Source: Deltaproteobacteria bacterium (lineage in GTDB: Bacteria > Myxococcota_A > Polyangia > Haliangiales > Haliangiaceae). From it: 55,598 nucleotides of DNA. Both the position numbers and the translations under genes were made by a program. The DNA is taken from assembly GCA_025353585.1 (NCBI GenBank), contig JANXOM010000074.1:1-55598 (forward strand). The letters run 5' to 3'. The notes beneath the pieces were generated by a model. That model saw only the letters and a list, made by a program, of their open reading frames with translations, searched no databases and had not been told where the DNA came from. Below are positions 22,479 through 31,150 of this stretch, one piece after another (position 1 is the first letter of the stretch; every line of letters begins with the position of its first letter).

Positions 22479-23062
22479 ACGCGCAGCCTACACCGCGGCT
22501 GATGGCCCTCGACCTGCGTTGGCGCACCAGGTCGCGACCAGCGCGATTCGGGCGCGCCTCGCCGTCGAAGTCGCGGCGGCGCGTAGTGGTTGGCACATCG
22601 ATCCCTAGCTGCCGTCAACAGGCGAGCCCTCGATGCGCTCCGCGCCACGTATCGAGATGCTCGCGGTGAACACAACGCCGTCGCAGAAGCTCGCTGCGTA
22701 CCCATCCAGGGCGTGGCCCTGCGTCCGGTCGTGCTCCAGCGCGGGGAGGAGGTCGCCGCTCGGACGCCGCGCTGCGTGATTCGACACTCCTCGTCAGCGA
22801 ACTCGGCCACGCGCTTCGAGGCGAATCACCCGACATCGACCCGGACGCTCTGAATTCTCACCCACAAACGGCGGTAGATCTGGAAGGTCTTCGTTCCGTG
22901 GCTCTTCGCCCGCACCCGTGAACGGCCGTAGACTTTGACAACACCGGCGCGCAGAAGGCGAGCTCGTTCACCGGCATCGCCGACGCGATCGGCAAGTGCG
23001 ACGGCAACGTCAACATGCCGTTCGTTCGCGCAGCGCGGTAACGCGCTCATGCGCGGTCCGGA
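22479..23062. other. 584-bp gap with short orphan coding scraps
   Basis: No full gene is visible. Two scraps look protein-like. On the minus strand, 22605-22787 contains LLPALEHDRTQGHALDGYAA and ASISIRGAERIEGS, ending in a stop. On the plus strand, about 22927-23041 reads ASSFTGIADAIGKCDGNVNM, ending in TAA (23039-23041) after an upstream in-frame stop. I do not recognise either. They fit the decay seen across this zone. Confidence 0.3.
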
Positions 23063-23686
23063 CTAGCGCAGATCTTCGATCACGCGCGTTCCGGCCGCAT
23101 ACACGGCTGCATGTGCCGGCGCCGATCCGTCGCCGTTCGCGCCGCTGAGCACGATGACGAGCTGCCCGTTCGCGGTCACCGCGGTGCCATCGCCGTTGCT
23201 ATTCTCGGCCTTGATCGCCGCGTCGCTCGCTACGGCGCGCGAGGAGCCGGCCGCGCCAGCAGCGGCGGCGTCCTTGGCGACCTTGTTGGCGTCCTTGTCG
23301 ATCACGACGACCTCGCGCCTGGCGACCTTGCACTGGTTGGTCTTCGCGGTGACGCCCTTGAACTTGTGCTTCGCGAGCGCCGCCGTGAACGCGGTGGCGG
23401 TCTTGCCGCACGTAGCCGCGGTGACGTGCTCGGTGGTCTTGTCCGGATCGCGCGTGTTCGTGAAGGTGAACGAGGCAGGTGTCTTGTCGGTCGTGGTGAC
23501 GATCAGGTAATCGTACGAGGCGCCCGCCTCTGCGCTGCTGGAGTCGCTTCGCGTGACGAGTGCCGCGGTGCCGTCGGCGTTCCAGGCAACGACGTCGAGC
23601 ACGATGTAGACGCCCATCGCGTGGGCAGGAGTCGCGACCGCGAGCAGGCCACCGACGAGCAGCGAGGCGAACAGCAAGTTGCGCAT
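23063..23686 (-). CDS. Secreted hypothetical protein, Thr/Ala/Lys-rich
   Basis: 207 residues from ATG 23686, with a signal peptide (MRNLLFASLLVGGLLAVATPAHA). The mature part starts with a beta-rich segment (MGVYIVLDVVAWNADGTAAL, SYDYLIVTTTDK) and contains two Cys (TAATCGKT, TNQCKV) that could form a disulfide. It is rich in Lys, Thr and Ala with an Ala-rich stretch near residue 150. No family recognised. The frame stays open upstream to 24067, but the signal peptide and the composition fix the start at 23686. Confidence 0.7.
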   Translation of the reverse strand: MRNLLFASLLVGGLLAVATPAHAMGVYIVLDVVAWNADGTAALVTRSDSSSAEAGASYDYLIVTTTDKTPASFTFTNTRDPDKTTEHVTAATCGKTATAFTAALAKHKFKGVTAKTNQCKVARREVVVIDKDANKVAKDAAAAGAAGSSRAVASDAAIKAENSNGDGTAVTANGQLVIVLSGANGDGSAPAHAAVYAAGTRVIEDLR

Positions 23687-23736
23687 ATGCGTAGAAAGGT
23701 TCCACGCGGCTGCCTTATTCTTCCGCGGTCCGGGGC

Positions 23737-23880
23737 TCACCCGGACCAGCGCGCGATGGCGGCGGCGAGCCCGGCTTCGCCGACACAGGCGACGTGGCCA
23801 TCGGGGCAGACCAGCACGGCGGTCGGCGCGGGCACAGCGCCGAGCACGGGCAGCTCCCAGACGCCGCGGCGTGGCCACAT
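23737..23880 (-). pseudogene. C-terminal fragment of an FAD-dependent aromatic hydroxylase
   Basis: A frame of 47 residues starting at an internal ATG reads LPVLGAVPAPTAVLVCPDGH, then VACVGEAGLAAAI and ends RWSG before TGA. This is the typical end of PheA/TfdB-type flavin monooxygenases (A-V-L-V-R-P-D-G-H-V-A-W ... W-F-G). The upstream FAD-binding body is absent, so this is an orphan 3' end. Confidence 0.6.
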
Positions 23881-23901
23881 TATGTTGGTACGCGGCGCCA
23901 C

Positions 23902-24339
23902 TCAGTAGACCGCGCCGAAGTAATCGGCGCGCGCGAAGTAGAACGCGCGCTCGAGGCGGTCGTCGTACCAGCAGGTATCGCGTGCGATCAGCTCGCGGTC
24001 GTCGGCGGCGGCGACCGGATACGCGGACCGGGCGAAGACGGCGCTGTCGATCGCGAGATCTGACCACACGAAGCAGTCATCGACCTCGGTGACGCGTACG
24101 GCGAGCGCCCCGCAGCCGAGATCGGCGCAGCACTCGCAGACGTAGAGCGGGTGCCGGCCCGAGTCGAACGGCGACGGCGCGCGTAGCAAGAGCCCGCGAA
24201 CGTAGGTGCGCTGCGCCTTGCCATCGAGCTCGTAGATGCAGCGGCGTCCGCCGACATTCACGAGCCCGTCGAGGCGCTGGCCGTTGATCGCGAAGCCGCG
24301 CGGCGAACCCCCGATCGAGAGCTGGTCATACGAGGCCAT
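23902..24339 (-). CDS. Hypothetical protein with Cys cluster
   Basis: 145 residues from ATG 24339. A central cluster Y-V-C-E-C-C-A-D-L-G-C-G (about residues 68-79) has four Cys in ten positions and might bind a metal. The N-terminal half has beta-like segments (GSPRGFAINGQRLDGLVNVG) and the end is aromatic-rich (ERAFYFARADYFGAVY). The gene appears intact in a decayed neighbourhood. Family not recognised. Confidence 0.6.
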   Translation of the reverse strand: MASYDQLSIGGSPRGFAINGQRLDGLVNVGGRRCIYELDGKAQRTYVRGLLLRAPSPFDSGRHPLYVCECCADLGCGALAVRVTEVDDCFVWSDLAIDSAVFARSAYPVAAADDRELIARDTCWYDDRLERAFYFARADYFGAVY

Positions 24340-24440
24340 CGGTACCGCGCCCGAGGTTACCCCTACCTCACGCGGTCAGTACCGTCTGCCACTGCGCGGC
24401 AGGTCGAGCAGGACGTGCGGTTCGTTGGCCAAGCCTGAAG

Positions 24441-24890
24441 TCATGAATAGATCGCCGAGTCCGCGACGACCCAGATCAGGATGGCGCCGCGCGCGGTCCA
24501 CAGCAGCGTCCGGATCCAGTTGGTCACGACCAGCAGATGGTGAGCCCTAGCATCGAAGCCACGGGCGAGCTTGGAGTGCTGGGGCACGGAGATGAACATC
24601 GTCGCGCCCCACGTCGAGACGGCGAGCGTCACGCCGACCCACACCACGGGAGTGGGCAGCGTGCTGAGCGGCTCGAAGATCCACAGCGTTGCGAAGGCCA
24701 GCTCCCCCAGCATCAGTGGCGCGACGACAAAGGTGATCAGACGAGAGTGAGCTGCGTGATAGGCGGGAAACTCGGCGCTGCCGACGCGCGCGAATAGGGG
24801 GTAGGCGACCACCTGGACCAGCCAGATGAGGCCGACGAGCGGAAGGGTGGTGGCGAGCTGACCGAGGAGCGCGAGGGTCGGAAGCTGCAC
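24441..24890 (-). CDS. Four-helix membrane protein (DUF1772-like)
   Basis: 149 residues from GTG 24890, chosen because GGAG sits 8 bases upstream and the start overlaps the end of the preceding remnant (stop TGA 24892-24894). An upstream frame extension is antisense-like. Four hydrophobic helices are visible: TLPLVGLIWLVQVVAYPLF, FVVAPLMLGELAFATLWIF, VVWVGVTLAVSTWGATMFI and the last VTNWIRTLLWTARGAILIWV. The pattern QHSKLARGFDARAHHLLVVTNWIRT fits DUF1772 or related integral proteins. It probably formed an operon with the SRPBCC and NAD(P)-binding genes upstream. Confidence 0.7.
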   Translation of the reverse strand: MQLPTLALLGQLATTLPLVGLIWLVQVVAYPLFARVGSAEFPAYHAAHSRLITFVVAPLMLGELAFATLWIFEPLSTLPTPVVWVGVTLAVSTWGATMFISVPQHSKLARGFDARAHHLLVVTNWIRTLLWTARGAILIWVVADSAIYS

Positions 24891-24891
24891 G

Positions 24892-25137
24892 TCATTGCTC
24901 CGCGTTGTCGATCTTCGGGCTGATGTCGTGCCAAGCGCTCGCAGGGAGCGCGAGCGCGAGTTCACGCACCAGCGCGACGATCACGTTATCGATGGCGACC
25001 GGACGCGTGCGTGACGCGGTCCACGACGGCAGCAGCAGCGCGAGAGCGCGGCCGCCCATGTTGTGGACGAGGAAGTAGGCGGCGTCCATGCCCTCGAGCG
25101 TGGAGCCGGTGCTTCGGGTGACGAAGAAGTCGATCAG
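24892..25137 (-). pseudogene. NAD(P)-binding (NmrA/SDR-like) protein with two in-frame internal deletions
   Basis: The open frame of about 80 residues reads FFVTRSTG, then TLEGMDAAYFLVHNMGG, then ALALLLPSWTASRTRPVAID and VIVALVRELALALPASAW. These match three separated blocks of SDR-type proteins: the Rossmann start (normally V-T-G-A-T-G), the 'GMDAAYYLVHSM' block about 60 residues later, and the substrate-side block far downstream. The intervening parts have gone without breaking the frame, and no good start codon is present. The same blocks appear complete in the gene at 27052-28017, so this looks like a shrunken paralogue. Confidence 0.6.
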
Positions 25138-25592
25138 GTGCCGGTCTCGCACGCTCGGCGAGTCACCTCGTGCCGGTACTCGAACAGCTTCTCGAGTTGA
25201 CGCTTCGCCACGCCCGCGCCAAACAGGCGGCCCAACGCGCCAAACGGCAATTCGTACTCGATCTGGTCCGTCAGCGTGCACTCGTCCGGCCCTCGCTCGG
25301 TGACGATGTGCCGGTGTAGCCACGCCGCAAACGGTCCGCGATTCATCCGGTCGGCGAACATGACACCCGGCTCGTACGCGACGTGCTCCGCCTCGATCGT
25401 CTGCCAGAACGGCCCGATCTTGGTGCGGAGGACCACGATGGTCCCGACCGAGAGCGAGGTCGGCGGCTGGATAATCTCGGACTTCTGCCACGGCGGCTGC
25501 AGCCGCGCGAAGGCATCGGGTGCCTCGTGGAACGCGAACACCGTCTTCGCGGACGCGTGGATCACGCTTGTCTTGACGAATTGCATCTTCAC
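25134..25592 (-). CDS. SRPBCC-family (START/cyclase-like) ligand-binding protein
   Basis: 152 residues from ATG 25592 (a second ATG lies two codons in). The first strand and helix, VKTSVIHASAKTVFAFHEAP, and the strand pattern LSVGTIVVLRTKIGPFWQTI, DRMNRGPFAAWLHRH and CTLTDQIEYELPFG define the SRPBCC hydrophobic-cavity fold. Related proteins are commonly encoded with epimerase-like and DUF1772 genes, as here. The ligand is unknown. Its stop overlaps the following SDR remnant. Confidence 0.8.
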   Translation of the reverse strand: MKMQFVKTSVIHASAKTVFAFHEAPDAFARLQPPWQKSEIIQPPTSLSVGTIVVLRTKIGPFWQTIEAEHVAYEPGVMFADRMNRGPFAAWLHRHIVTERGPDECTLTDQIEYELPFGALGRLFGAGVAKRQLEKLFEYRHEVTRRACETGT

Positions 25593-25798
25593 GGACGTCT
25601 ACCACTCGCGGTCCTCGCCGCACACCGATCAGCCGTTCGCCGACGCCGAACAGAAGAACCGCGAGAACGCTGAGGTCGGCGTCTGCGCCGGTGGGGGCGC
25701 GTCGGCGAGCGACAGGCCCTGGGGGCCGCGACGCCGCGCACGCGACCGCGAGCCAGGCGATGCAAGCGCGCATACGCGGATGATAGCGCGATGCCTGC

Positions 25799-25970
25799 CT
25801 AGGCCTCGAACCCACCGCCAGCGTGGTCCTGCGCACCGGTGACGTCGCCCGCGGCCCGGGGAAGCGAGGAACGCGATGATCGGCGCGATCTCCACGGGGT
25901 TACCGAAGCGCGCGAGCGGAACCATCTGAACGGTCGCGGGAGCGAGTGCCGCGATCCCAAGTAGTGATCG
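25799..25970 (-). pseudogene. C-terminal fragment of a short-chain dehydrogenase, frameshifted
   Basis: The frame reads VPLARFGNPVEIAPIIAFLA, the well-known SDR C-terminal pattern (V-P-L-G-R-F-G-x-P-E-E-I-A). At the GGGG run 25858-25861 it shifts by one base to AAGDVTGAQDHAGGGFEA and TAG. The Rossmann and catalytic YxxxK parts are missing, so it is an orphan 3' end. Confidence 0.6.
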
Positions 25971-26176
25971 AACGCGGCAAGGTTCCCGCATGGCTGCTGA
26001 TAGCGACGGGCCTGGGCGTGGCGTGGAATGCGTCGGCATCGCGCAACTCGCCGACTTCGTCACGCAGAGTCACGAGAGCCTGACGATGAAGGGGACGAGC
26101 GCACAGGCGGCCGACCTGTACGGTCTGCCCCTCTGGATGAAGGTGGCCTTCGCGCTCGGCAGCATCGGCGGCCTGC
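25964..26176 (+). pseudogene. N-terminal fragment of a small membrane protein, frameshifted and truncated
   Basis: GTG 25964 begins VIERGKVPAWLLIATGLGVA, continuing W-N-A before a frame change. The next frame continues AQLADFVTQSHESLTMKGTS and ADLYGLPLWMKVAFALGSIG. This is the start of a small multi-helix protein family in which P-L-W-M-K-x-A-F-A-x-G is typical. The remaining helices have been lost where the minus-strand fragment begins at about 26181. Confidence 0.5.
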
Positions 26177-26180
26177 GTGG

Positions 26181-26410
26181 TCACGTACGCTTCGGCGGCA
26201 ATGGCACGAACTTGCTCACGCGCGCTTGGTACGCGTGATACGCACCGCCGCGCGAGCGCAGTGACAGGATCTCCGTCGGAGGAATGCCCGTGACGAAAAG
26301 ATCGAGCACAGCAGCAACGCCTGCGGAACGATCGCGATCACGCCGTACGGCCAGTCCGCCCCACCGCGTATCGCGTACCCTAACCACACGCACCACTCGA
26401 AGAAGTAGTT
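26181..26410 (-). pseudogene. C-terminal fragment of a DUF1295-type steroid-reductase-like protein, frameshifted
   Basis: One frame gives SNYFFEWCVWLGYAIRGGAD and PQALLLCSIF. After the AAAA run at 26296-26299 (one T missing on the coding strand) the other frame gives FVTGIPPTE, RSRGGAYHAYQARVSKFVP and stop. N-Y-F-x-E-W and V-T-G-I-P-x-T-E together with Y-x-x-Y-Q-x-R-x-S-x-F-x-P are DUF1295 hallmarks. The N-terminal half is missing; the fragment abuts the stop of the CAAX protease gene. Confidence 0.6.
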
Positions 26411-26419
26411 CGACCGCGT

Positions 26420-27055
26420 CTACCGGCCCGTGACCGGCAGCAAATGGATCACCGTGATCGTCCAGATCGCATGTGACACCAGCGACGCCCAGAGCGTTCG
26501 CGTCCACACCCGCTCCGCCGTCCAGATCGCGCCGCACACGAACGCGGCCAGCGCCACGACCCACGAGCCGCTGCCGATCTGCACGGCCGTGTACGTCGCC
26601 AGCGACAGCGCCACCGCCGCCGGACGGCCGAACCGCGCCTCCGCCGTCTCCAGCAGCGCGCCGCGCCAGAGCAGCTCCTCCGCGCACATCACCACGCACG
26701 TCCACGCCAGCGCCGGCCCGATCCGCTCCGAGTGCGCCGCCGCGTAGAGGTCCGCGACATGGCTCGCCAGCCCGGGCACCACCGCCACCAGCAGCGCGTA
26801 CGCCGCGTACGTCGCCGCCGTCATCGCCGCGCCGACGGCCACGCCGATCGCCGCGCCGCGCACGACCGCGCGCCCGTCGAACCGAACGCCCCGCACCACC
26901 AGCAGCAGCAGCGCGACGGCCGCGCCGTACGGGCCGAGGACCGCGTACACGTCGTTGTCGCGGATCTCGTGCAGCGCGAACGGCCAGCCGATCACGAGCG
27001 CGATGCACAACGCGAGCACCCGTGAGCCGCGCCGCGTCGCAACCGGCGCCGTCAC
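26420..27055 (-). CDS. CPBP-family intramembrane metalloprotease (CAAX protease-like)
   Basis: 211 residues from GTG 27055, whose GTGA overlaps the upstream gene's stop. Multiple membrane helices are present. The CPBP motif 1 is CAEELLWRGALLE, with the two adjacent Glu and downstream Arg. Motif 3 is LWASLVSHAIWTI, with the zinc-binding His. Such enzymes process prenylated or other membrane proteins in eukaryotes and act in bacteriocin immunity or unknown roles in bacteria. Co-translation with the NAD(P)-binding gene suggests a common transcript. Confidence 0.85.
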   Translation of the reverse strand: MTAPVATRRGSRVLALCIALVIGWPFALHEIRDNDVYAVLGPYGAAVALLLLVVRGVRFDGRAVVRGAAIGVAVGAAMTAATYAAYALLVAVVPGLASHVADLYAAAHSERIGPALAWTCVVMCAEELLWRGALLETAEARFGRPAAVALSLATYTAVQIGSGSWVVALAAFVCGAIWTAERVWTRTLWASLVSHAIWTITVIHLLPVTGR

Positions 27056-28017
27056 GCCGTCTCGCGCGCGAGCCGGTGCGTCCAGCGCTCGAACCAGCGG
27101 GCGGAGGGCCGGATCGACTCGGACTCCTCGGCGAGCGCCGCGTGCACCGCTTCGTCGAAGGAGACGCGATGGTACGCCGGCATGTCGTCCCAGATCTGGG
27201 GGCCGGCGGCCACGATATCGGAGCGCATGCCCTCGACGAGCTGCGTGGCGATCGCGGGGTTCGCCCGCGTCACGAGGCGGATCCAGTAGCTCGACAGCTT
27301 CGGCGAGACGAACGGCACGTTCGCCACCCGCGGGTTGTGGCCGACGAGCCGCGCCGTGCGCATGATGATGTCGCGGCCGGAGAGGCGCTCGAGCCCGGGC
27401 ACGGCCAGCACGCAGCTCTCCGGCAGCGGCATCGCGAGCGCGTGGACGATCGCGGCCGCGATGTCTGCGATCGCGACCGGCTCGCTCTGGCTCCGGAGCC
27501 AGCTCGGGAACAGCATCCATGGCAACCGCGTCGCCAGGTCGCGCACGATGCGGAAGCTCTCGCTGCCGCCGCCGATGATCATCGTCGCCTGCAGCTCGGC
27601 CACCGGGACGCGACCAGCGCGCAAGGTCTCGCCCGTTTGCAGGCGGCTCGCCAGGTGCTGCGACACCTTGCCGCTCGGCCGCATGCCGCCCAGATAGACG
27701 ATGCGATCGAGCCCGGCGGCCTCCGCGACGGCGCGGAAGGTCGTCGCGTCCTTCATCTCGGCCGCGCCGTACGCCGCGTGATCCGTCATGCTGTGCACGA
27801 GGTAGATCGCCTGGTCGACGCGCGCGAGCGCTCGCGTCACCGAGCCCTCGTCGTCGAGCTCGAGCTCGCAGTACGTGCGCAGCGGGTCCTGGCGCGTCGC
27901 CGCGGCGGGGTCGCGCGTGCCGCAGAGCACCTCGTGCCCGGCGGCGACGAGCGCGGGATAGATGTGGCTGCCGACGAACCCGGTCGCACCGGTCAACAGA
28001 ACGCGACTGCTGGACAC
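27052..28017 (-). CDS. NAD(P)H-binding protein (NmrA/atypical SDR)
   Basis: 321 residues from GTG 28017, chosen over a longer frame because CCAGGAGAAGAT places a strong ribosome site just upstream. The Rossmann glycine motif is LLTGATGFVGSHIYPAL. QAIYLVHSMTDH and IVYLGGMRPSG follow, and a downstream block SEPVAIADIAAAIVHALAM marks the atypical-SDR group used for NAD(P)H-dependent reductions or sensing. It is the intact relative of the remnant at 24892-25137. The TGA overlaps the CAAX protease start. Confidence 0.85.
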   Translation of the reverse strand: MSSSRVLLTGATGFVGSHIYPALVAAGHEVLCGTRDPAAATRQDPLRTYCELELDDEGSVTRALARVDQAIYLVHSMTDHAAYGAAEMKDATTFRAVAEAAGLDRIVYLGGMRPSGKVSQHLASRLQTGETLRAGRVPVAELQATMIIGGGSESFRIVRDLATRLPWMLFPSWLRSQSEPVAIADIAAAIVHALAMPLPESCVLAVPGLERLSGRDIIMRTARLVGHNPRVANVPFVSPKLSSYWIRLVTRANPAIATQLVEGMRSDIVAAGPQIWDDMPAYHRVSFDEAVHAALAEESESIRPSARWFERWTHRLARETA

Positions 28018-28037
28018 ATCTTCTCCTGGAGCGCTGC

Positions 28038-28502
28038 CTACACCATCGAGCCCGCGAGCCAATCCGCGAGCACGTCTACCGAGGAGAGCATGGTGTTCGC
28101 GCGGCGCAAGCGCTCGGACAGCGTCTTGACGACCTGCACGAGCAGCACGGAGGCGGCCTGCGCGTCCGTGGTGATCAGCTCACGGAGCGCGTCGTGAGGG
28201 AGGCGGAACAAGAACGTCGCCTGCATCGAGGTCACGCTCGCCGAGCGCGGCGCCGGCTCGACCAGCGACATCTCACCGAAGAACTCGCCGCCCTGCAGCA
28301 TCGCGAACGTCTGCGGACCGCGATGCACGGCGACCTGGCCGGAGAGAATCAGAAAGAGCGCGTCCCCGAGGCTGCCCTCCGCGACGATGGTCTCGGACGG
28401 GTTGTAGCTCTCGATCTCGCCCGCGCGCGCGATCTGCGCGAGCTGGTCCGGCGCGAGGTTCGCGAGGAGCGGATGGCGCTCCAGGAGCGTCGGGGTCGGC
28501 AC
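28038..28502 (-). CDS. Cyclic-nucleotide-binding domain protein
   Basis: 154 residues, GTG start. A single cNMP domain: LLERHPLLANLAPDQLAQIA at the N terminus, IVAEGSLGDALFLILSGQVA, then GGEFFGEMSLVEPAPRSASV, the phosphate-binding cassette with Gly-Glu and Arg. A C-terminal helix (VLLVQVVKTLSERLRRAN) may serve for dimerisation. There is no DNA-binding domain, so it likely works as a sensor subunit or adaptor. Located 20 bp upstream of the NAD(P)-binding gene, so likely co-transcribed, and divergent from sppA. Confidence 0.88.
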   Translation of the reverse strand: MPTPTLLERHPLLANLAPDQLAQIARAGEIESYNPSETIVAEGSLGDALFLILSGQVAVHRGPQTFAMLQGGEFFGEMSLVEPAPRSASVTSMQATFLFRLPHDALRELITTDAQAASVLLVQVVKTLSERLRRANTMLSSVDVLADWLAGSMV

Positions 28503-28544
28503 GCGGCGAGTATCGCGCGTTTTTTGCTGCTACGGTCGCGGGCC

Positions 28545-31079
28545 ATGCGCCGCCTGGTCGTTGTCGTCGCGCTGCTCCTGGCTTCGGCCGTCACCGCGCG
28601 CGCCCAGGGCGTGGACCGGCGCTACGCGGAGGAGCCGACGGATGGCGTCGCGCTGCCGACGACGCCGCTCGCCGGCGAGCACGACGCCCGCGCCGTCACC
28701 GCCAACCCCGGCGGGCTCGCGCTCCTGCGCGGCGCCGAGCTCACGCTCGCCCTCGCCATCGAGGATCCCGGGGTCGCGAGCACGTCGGGCCAGGGCTTCG
28801 GGCTCTACGCGGCCACGCCGGGCGGCGGTGGCGTGGTGCCCCGCTTCGGGCTCGGCGTCGGCCTCGAGTGGCTGCGGCCGTCGCGCGCGAACCTCGAGCC
28901 GGACCCCGGCCAGCCGTTCCGCTTCACGCTCGCGTACGCCCAGGGCCTCGGCAAGGCGGCCGGGCTCGGCGTGGCGTGGCACCACTTCCACGACGACGGC
29001 GTCCTCCAGGGCGTGAACACGTTCGACCTCGGCCTGTCGACGCGCTGGGGCAACCACCTCGCGCTCGGCGCGACCCTGCGCGACCTCGACACGAACCCGA
29101 TCGCGGGCACGCCGGTCCAGCGCCGCTACGAGCTCGAGGCCGCGCTGCGTCCGCTCGGCACGGACGCGCTCGAGGTCGCGGTCGGCGGGCGCGTCGGCGA
29201 GGTCCGCGGCCATCTGGACGGCTGGGCGCGCGTGTCGGCGCGGGTCGCACGCGGCGTGTGGGTGCATGGCGGCGTGGAGACGCGCGCGCTGCACGTGCTC
29301 GCCGACAGCGCGCAGGGCCTCGACTCGTTCGACGCGCGCGACTACCGCGCGACGGTCGGGCTCGAGCTCTCGTTCGGGCACCTCGGCGTGACGGCGCTCG
29401 CGACGGGCCTGCACGACGACTCGACCAACAACCATCTCCTGGCGGGTGAGGTGATCGTGCGGGCGTCGGCGGTCGGGCCGGCGGGCGTGGCGGGAGAGGC
29501 GCCGCACATCGAGCGCATCGAGCTCGAGGGCACGATCGAGGCTCGCGAGCTGACCGCGATCGTGCTGCGCATGCGCGCGATGGAGCGCGACCCGGCGGTG
29601 GTGGCGGTGGTGCTCACGTTCGACGCGCCCACGGCGGGCTGGGCGACGTTCCAGGAGCTCCGCGGCGAGGTGCTGCGGCTGCGCGCGGCGAAGAAGAAGG
29701 TGTTCGCGTACCTCGTCTCGGGGACGGCGCGCGACTACCTCGTCGCGAGCGCCGCGGACAAGATCTACATCGATCCCGCGGGCGGGCTGCGTCTCGTCGG
29801 GCTGGCGGGGACATCGATCTACTTCAAGGGGCTGTTCGACCACCTCGGCGTGCTGCCGCAGTTCGAGAAGATCGGCGAGTACAAGAGCGCGCCGGAGCAG
29901 TTCACGGAGACGGGCCCCACGGCGATCGCGGCCAAGATGCACGACGAGCTGTACGGCTCGCTGTGGGACGGCTGGCTCGACGCGGTGGGCAGCAGCCGGC
30001 ACCTCACGCGCGCGCAGCTGATGGCGATCGTCGACGCCGGGCCGTACACGGCGGGCGAGGTGGCGAGCGATCCGCGGCTCGCCGACGCGGTCGGGCCGCC
30101 GGACAAGATCGCGGCGCTCCTGACGCACGAGCTCGGCGGCGCGTACCCGGTGGACACCGCGCCCGAGGTGCGGCCCGAGCGGTGGAAGCGCCCCGGCGTG
30201 GCGGTGATCTACATCGACGGCGATATCGTCGACGGGAAGTCGGGGGCGTCGTTCCCGCTGCTCGGGTCGAAGACGTCGGGCGGGCAGACGGTGGTCGAGG
30301 CGCTCGCGGCGGCGCGGGCGAACCCGGATATCGGCGCCATCGTGCTGCGCATCGACTCGCCCGGCGGCAGCGCGCTGGCGAGCGAGCTGATCGCGCGCGA
30401 GGTGTTCGCGACGCGCGGCGTCAAACCGATCATCTGCTCGATGAGCGACTACGCGGCGAGCGGCGGCTACTTCGTCGCGGCCGGCTGCGACGCGATCTAC
30501 GCCGAGCCGATGACGGTGACCGGCTCGATCGGCATCTTCTCCGGCAAGTTCGACCTCAGCGGTCTGCTCGCGAAGCTCGGCGTCGGCACGGACACCTACC
30601 GCCAGGGCGCGCACGCCGATGCCGACAGCCTGTTCCGCCCGTTCACGGACGAGGAGCGCGCGTCGCTGCTCGAGAAGCTGCGCTACTCGTACGGCCGGTT
30701 CGTGGGCGCGGTCGCCGACGGTCGGAAGCTGAGCAAGGCCGAGGTCGACGCGGTGGGCCGCGGCCACGTGTGGACGGGCGTGCAGGCCAAGCCGATCAAG
30801 CTGGTGGATCAGCTCGGCGGCTTCGGCGACGCGCTCGACGACGCCAAGCACCGCATGGGCCTCGCCGCGAGCGACCGCGTGCAGCTGGTGCATTTGCCCG
30901 AGCAGGAGAGCTCGCGGTTCGGCGCGCTCGGCAAGCTCATCGGGATCCACGCCGATGCCGGGCTGCAGCTGATGGACCTGCCGCTGATCCGCGCTGCGCT
31001 GCGGGCGCTGCCGGCCTCCGTCCTGCTCGACCCCGACCAGGTGCAGGCGCGCCTGCCGTTCGCGATCAGCTTCGACTGA
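28545..31079 (+). CDS. sppA: SppA-type signal peptide peptidase with N-terminal barrel-like domain
   Basis: 844 residues from ATG 28545, with a signal peptide ending near VTARAQG. The first 310 residues look like an outer-membrane-barrel or FadL/PorV-type domain (alternating strands; [40 protein letters not shown]). The second part is SppA 67K type. It has two S49 repeats, the general-base Lys in [12 protein letters not shown], and the catalytic Ser in [14 protein letters not shown] followed by VTGSIGIF. Classic SppA is an inner-membrane enzyme that degrades cleaved signal peptides. The barrel-like addition suggests a different location, possibly the outer membrane (inference). Frame extension upstream to 28194 is antisense to the cNMP gene and rejected. 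Confidence 0.9.
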   Translation: MRRLVVVVALLLASAVTARAQGVDRRYAEEPTDGVALPTTPLAGEHDARAVTANPGGLALLRGAELTLALAIEDPGVASTSGQGFGLYAATPGGGGVVPRFGLGVGLEWLRPSRANLEPDPGQPFRFTLAYAQGLGKAAGLGVAWHHFHDDGVLQGVNTFDLGLSTRWGNHLALGATLRDLDTNPIAGTPVQRRYELEAALRPLGTDALEVAVGGRVGEVRGHLDGWARVSARVARGVWVHGGVETRALHVLADSAQGLDSFDARDYRATVGLELSFGHLGVTALATGLHDDSTNNHLLAGEVIVRASAVGPAGVAGEAPHIERIELEGTIEARELTAIVLRMRAMERDPAVVAVVLTFDAPTAGWATFQELRGEVLRLRAAKKKVFAYLVSGTARDYLVASAADKIYIDPAGGLRLVGLAGTSIYFKGLFDHLGVLPQFEKIGEYKSAPEQFTETGPTAIAAKMHDELYGSLWDGWLDAVGSSRHLTRAQLMAIVDAGPYTAGEVASDPRLADAVGPPDKIAALLTHELGGAYPVDTAPEVRPERWKRPGVAVIYIDGDIVDGKSGASFPLLGSKTSGGQTVVEALAAARANPDIGAIVLRIDSPGGSALASELIAREVFATRGVKPIICSMSDYAASGGYFVAAGCDAIYAEPMTVTGSIGIFSGKFDLSGLLAKLGVGTDTYRQGAHADADSLFRPFTDEERASLLEKLRYSYGRFVGAVADGRKLSKAEVDAVGRGHVWTGVQAKPIKLVDQLGGFGDALDDAKHRMGLAASDRVQLVHLPEQESSRFGALGKLIGIHADAGLQLMDLPLIRAALRALPASVLLDPDQVQARLPFAISFD

Positions 31080-31105
31080 CGAGGGAGCCGCTGCCACGGC
31101 CTGAC

Positions 31106-31120
31106 AGGGGCCTGGCCCCT
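31106..31120. terminator. Perfect hairpin in the convergent gap after sppA
   Basis: AGGGGCC-T-GGCCCCT is a 7-bp perfect stem with a one-base loop, followed by TTGTTTG. It lies between the convergent sppA and lone receiver genes. It could be a terminator, though the T-run is weak, or a small palindromic repeat. Confidence 0.45.
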
Positions 31121-31150
31121 TTGTTTGTGGCCGGATTTCGGACAAGCGGG

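Noticed and set aside
22826..23050. Minus-strand frame of 74 codons.
   Set aside because: No family pattern or ribosome site; it is opposite a more protein-like plus-strand scrap.
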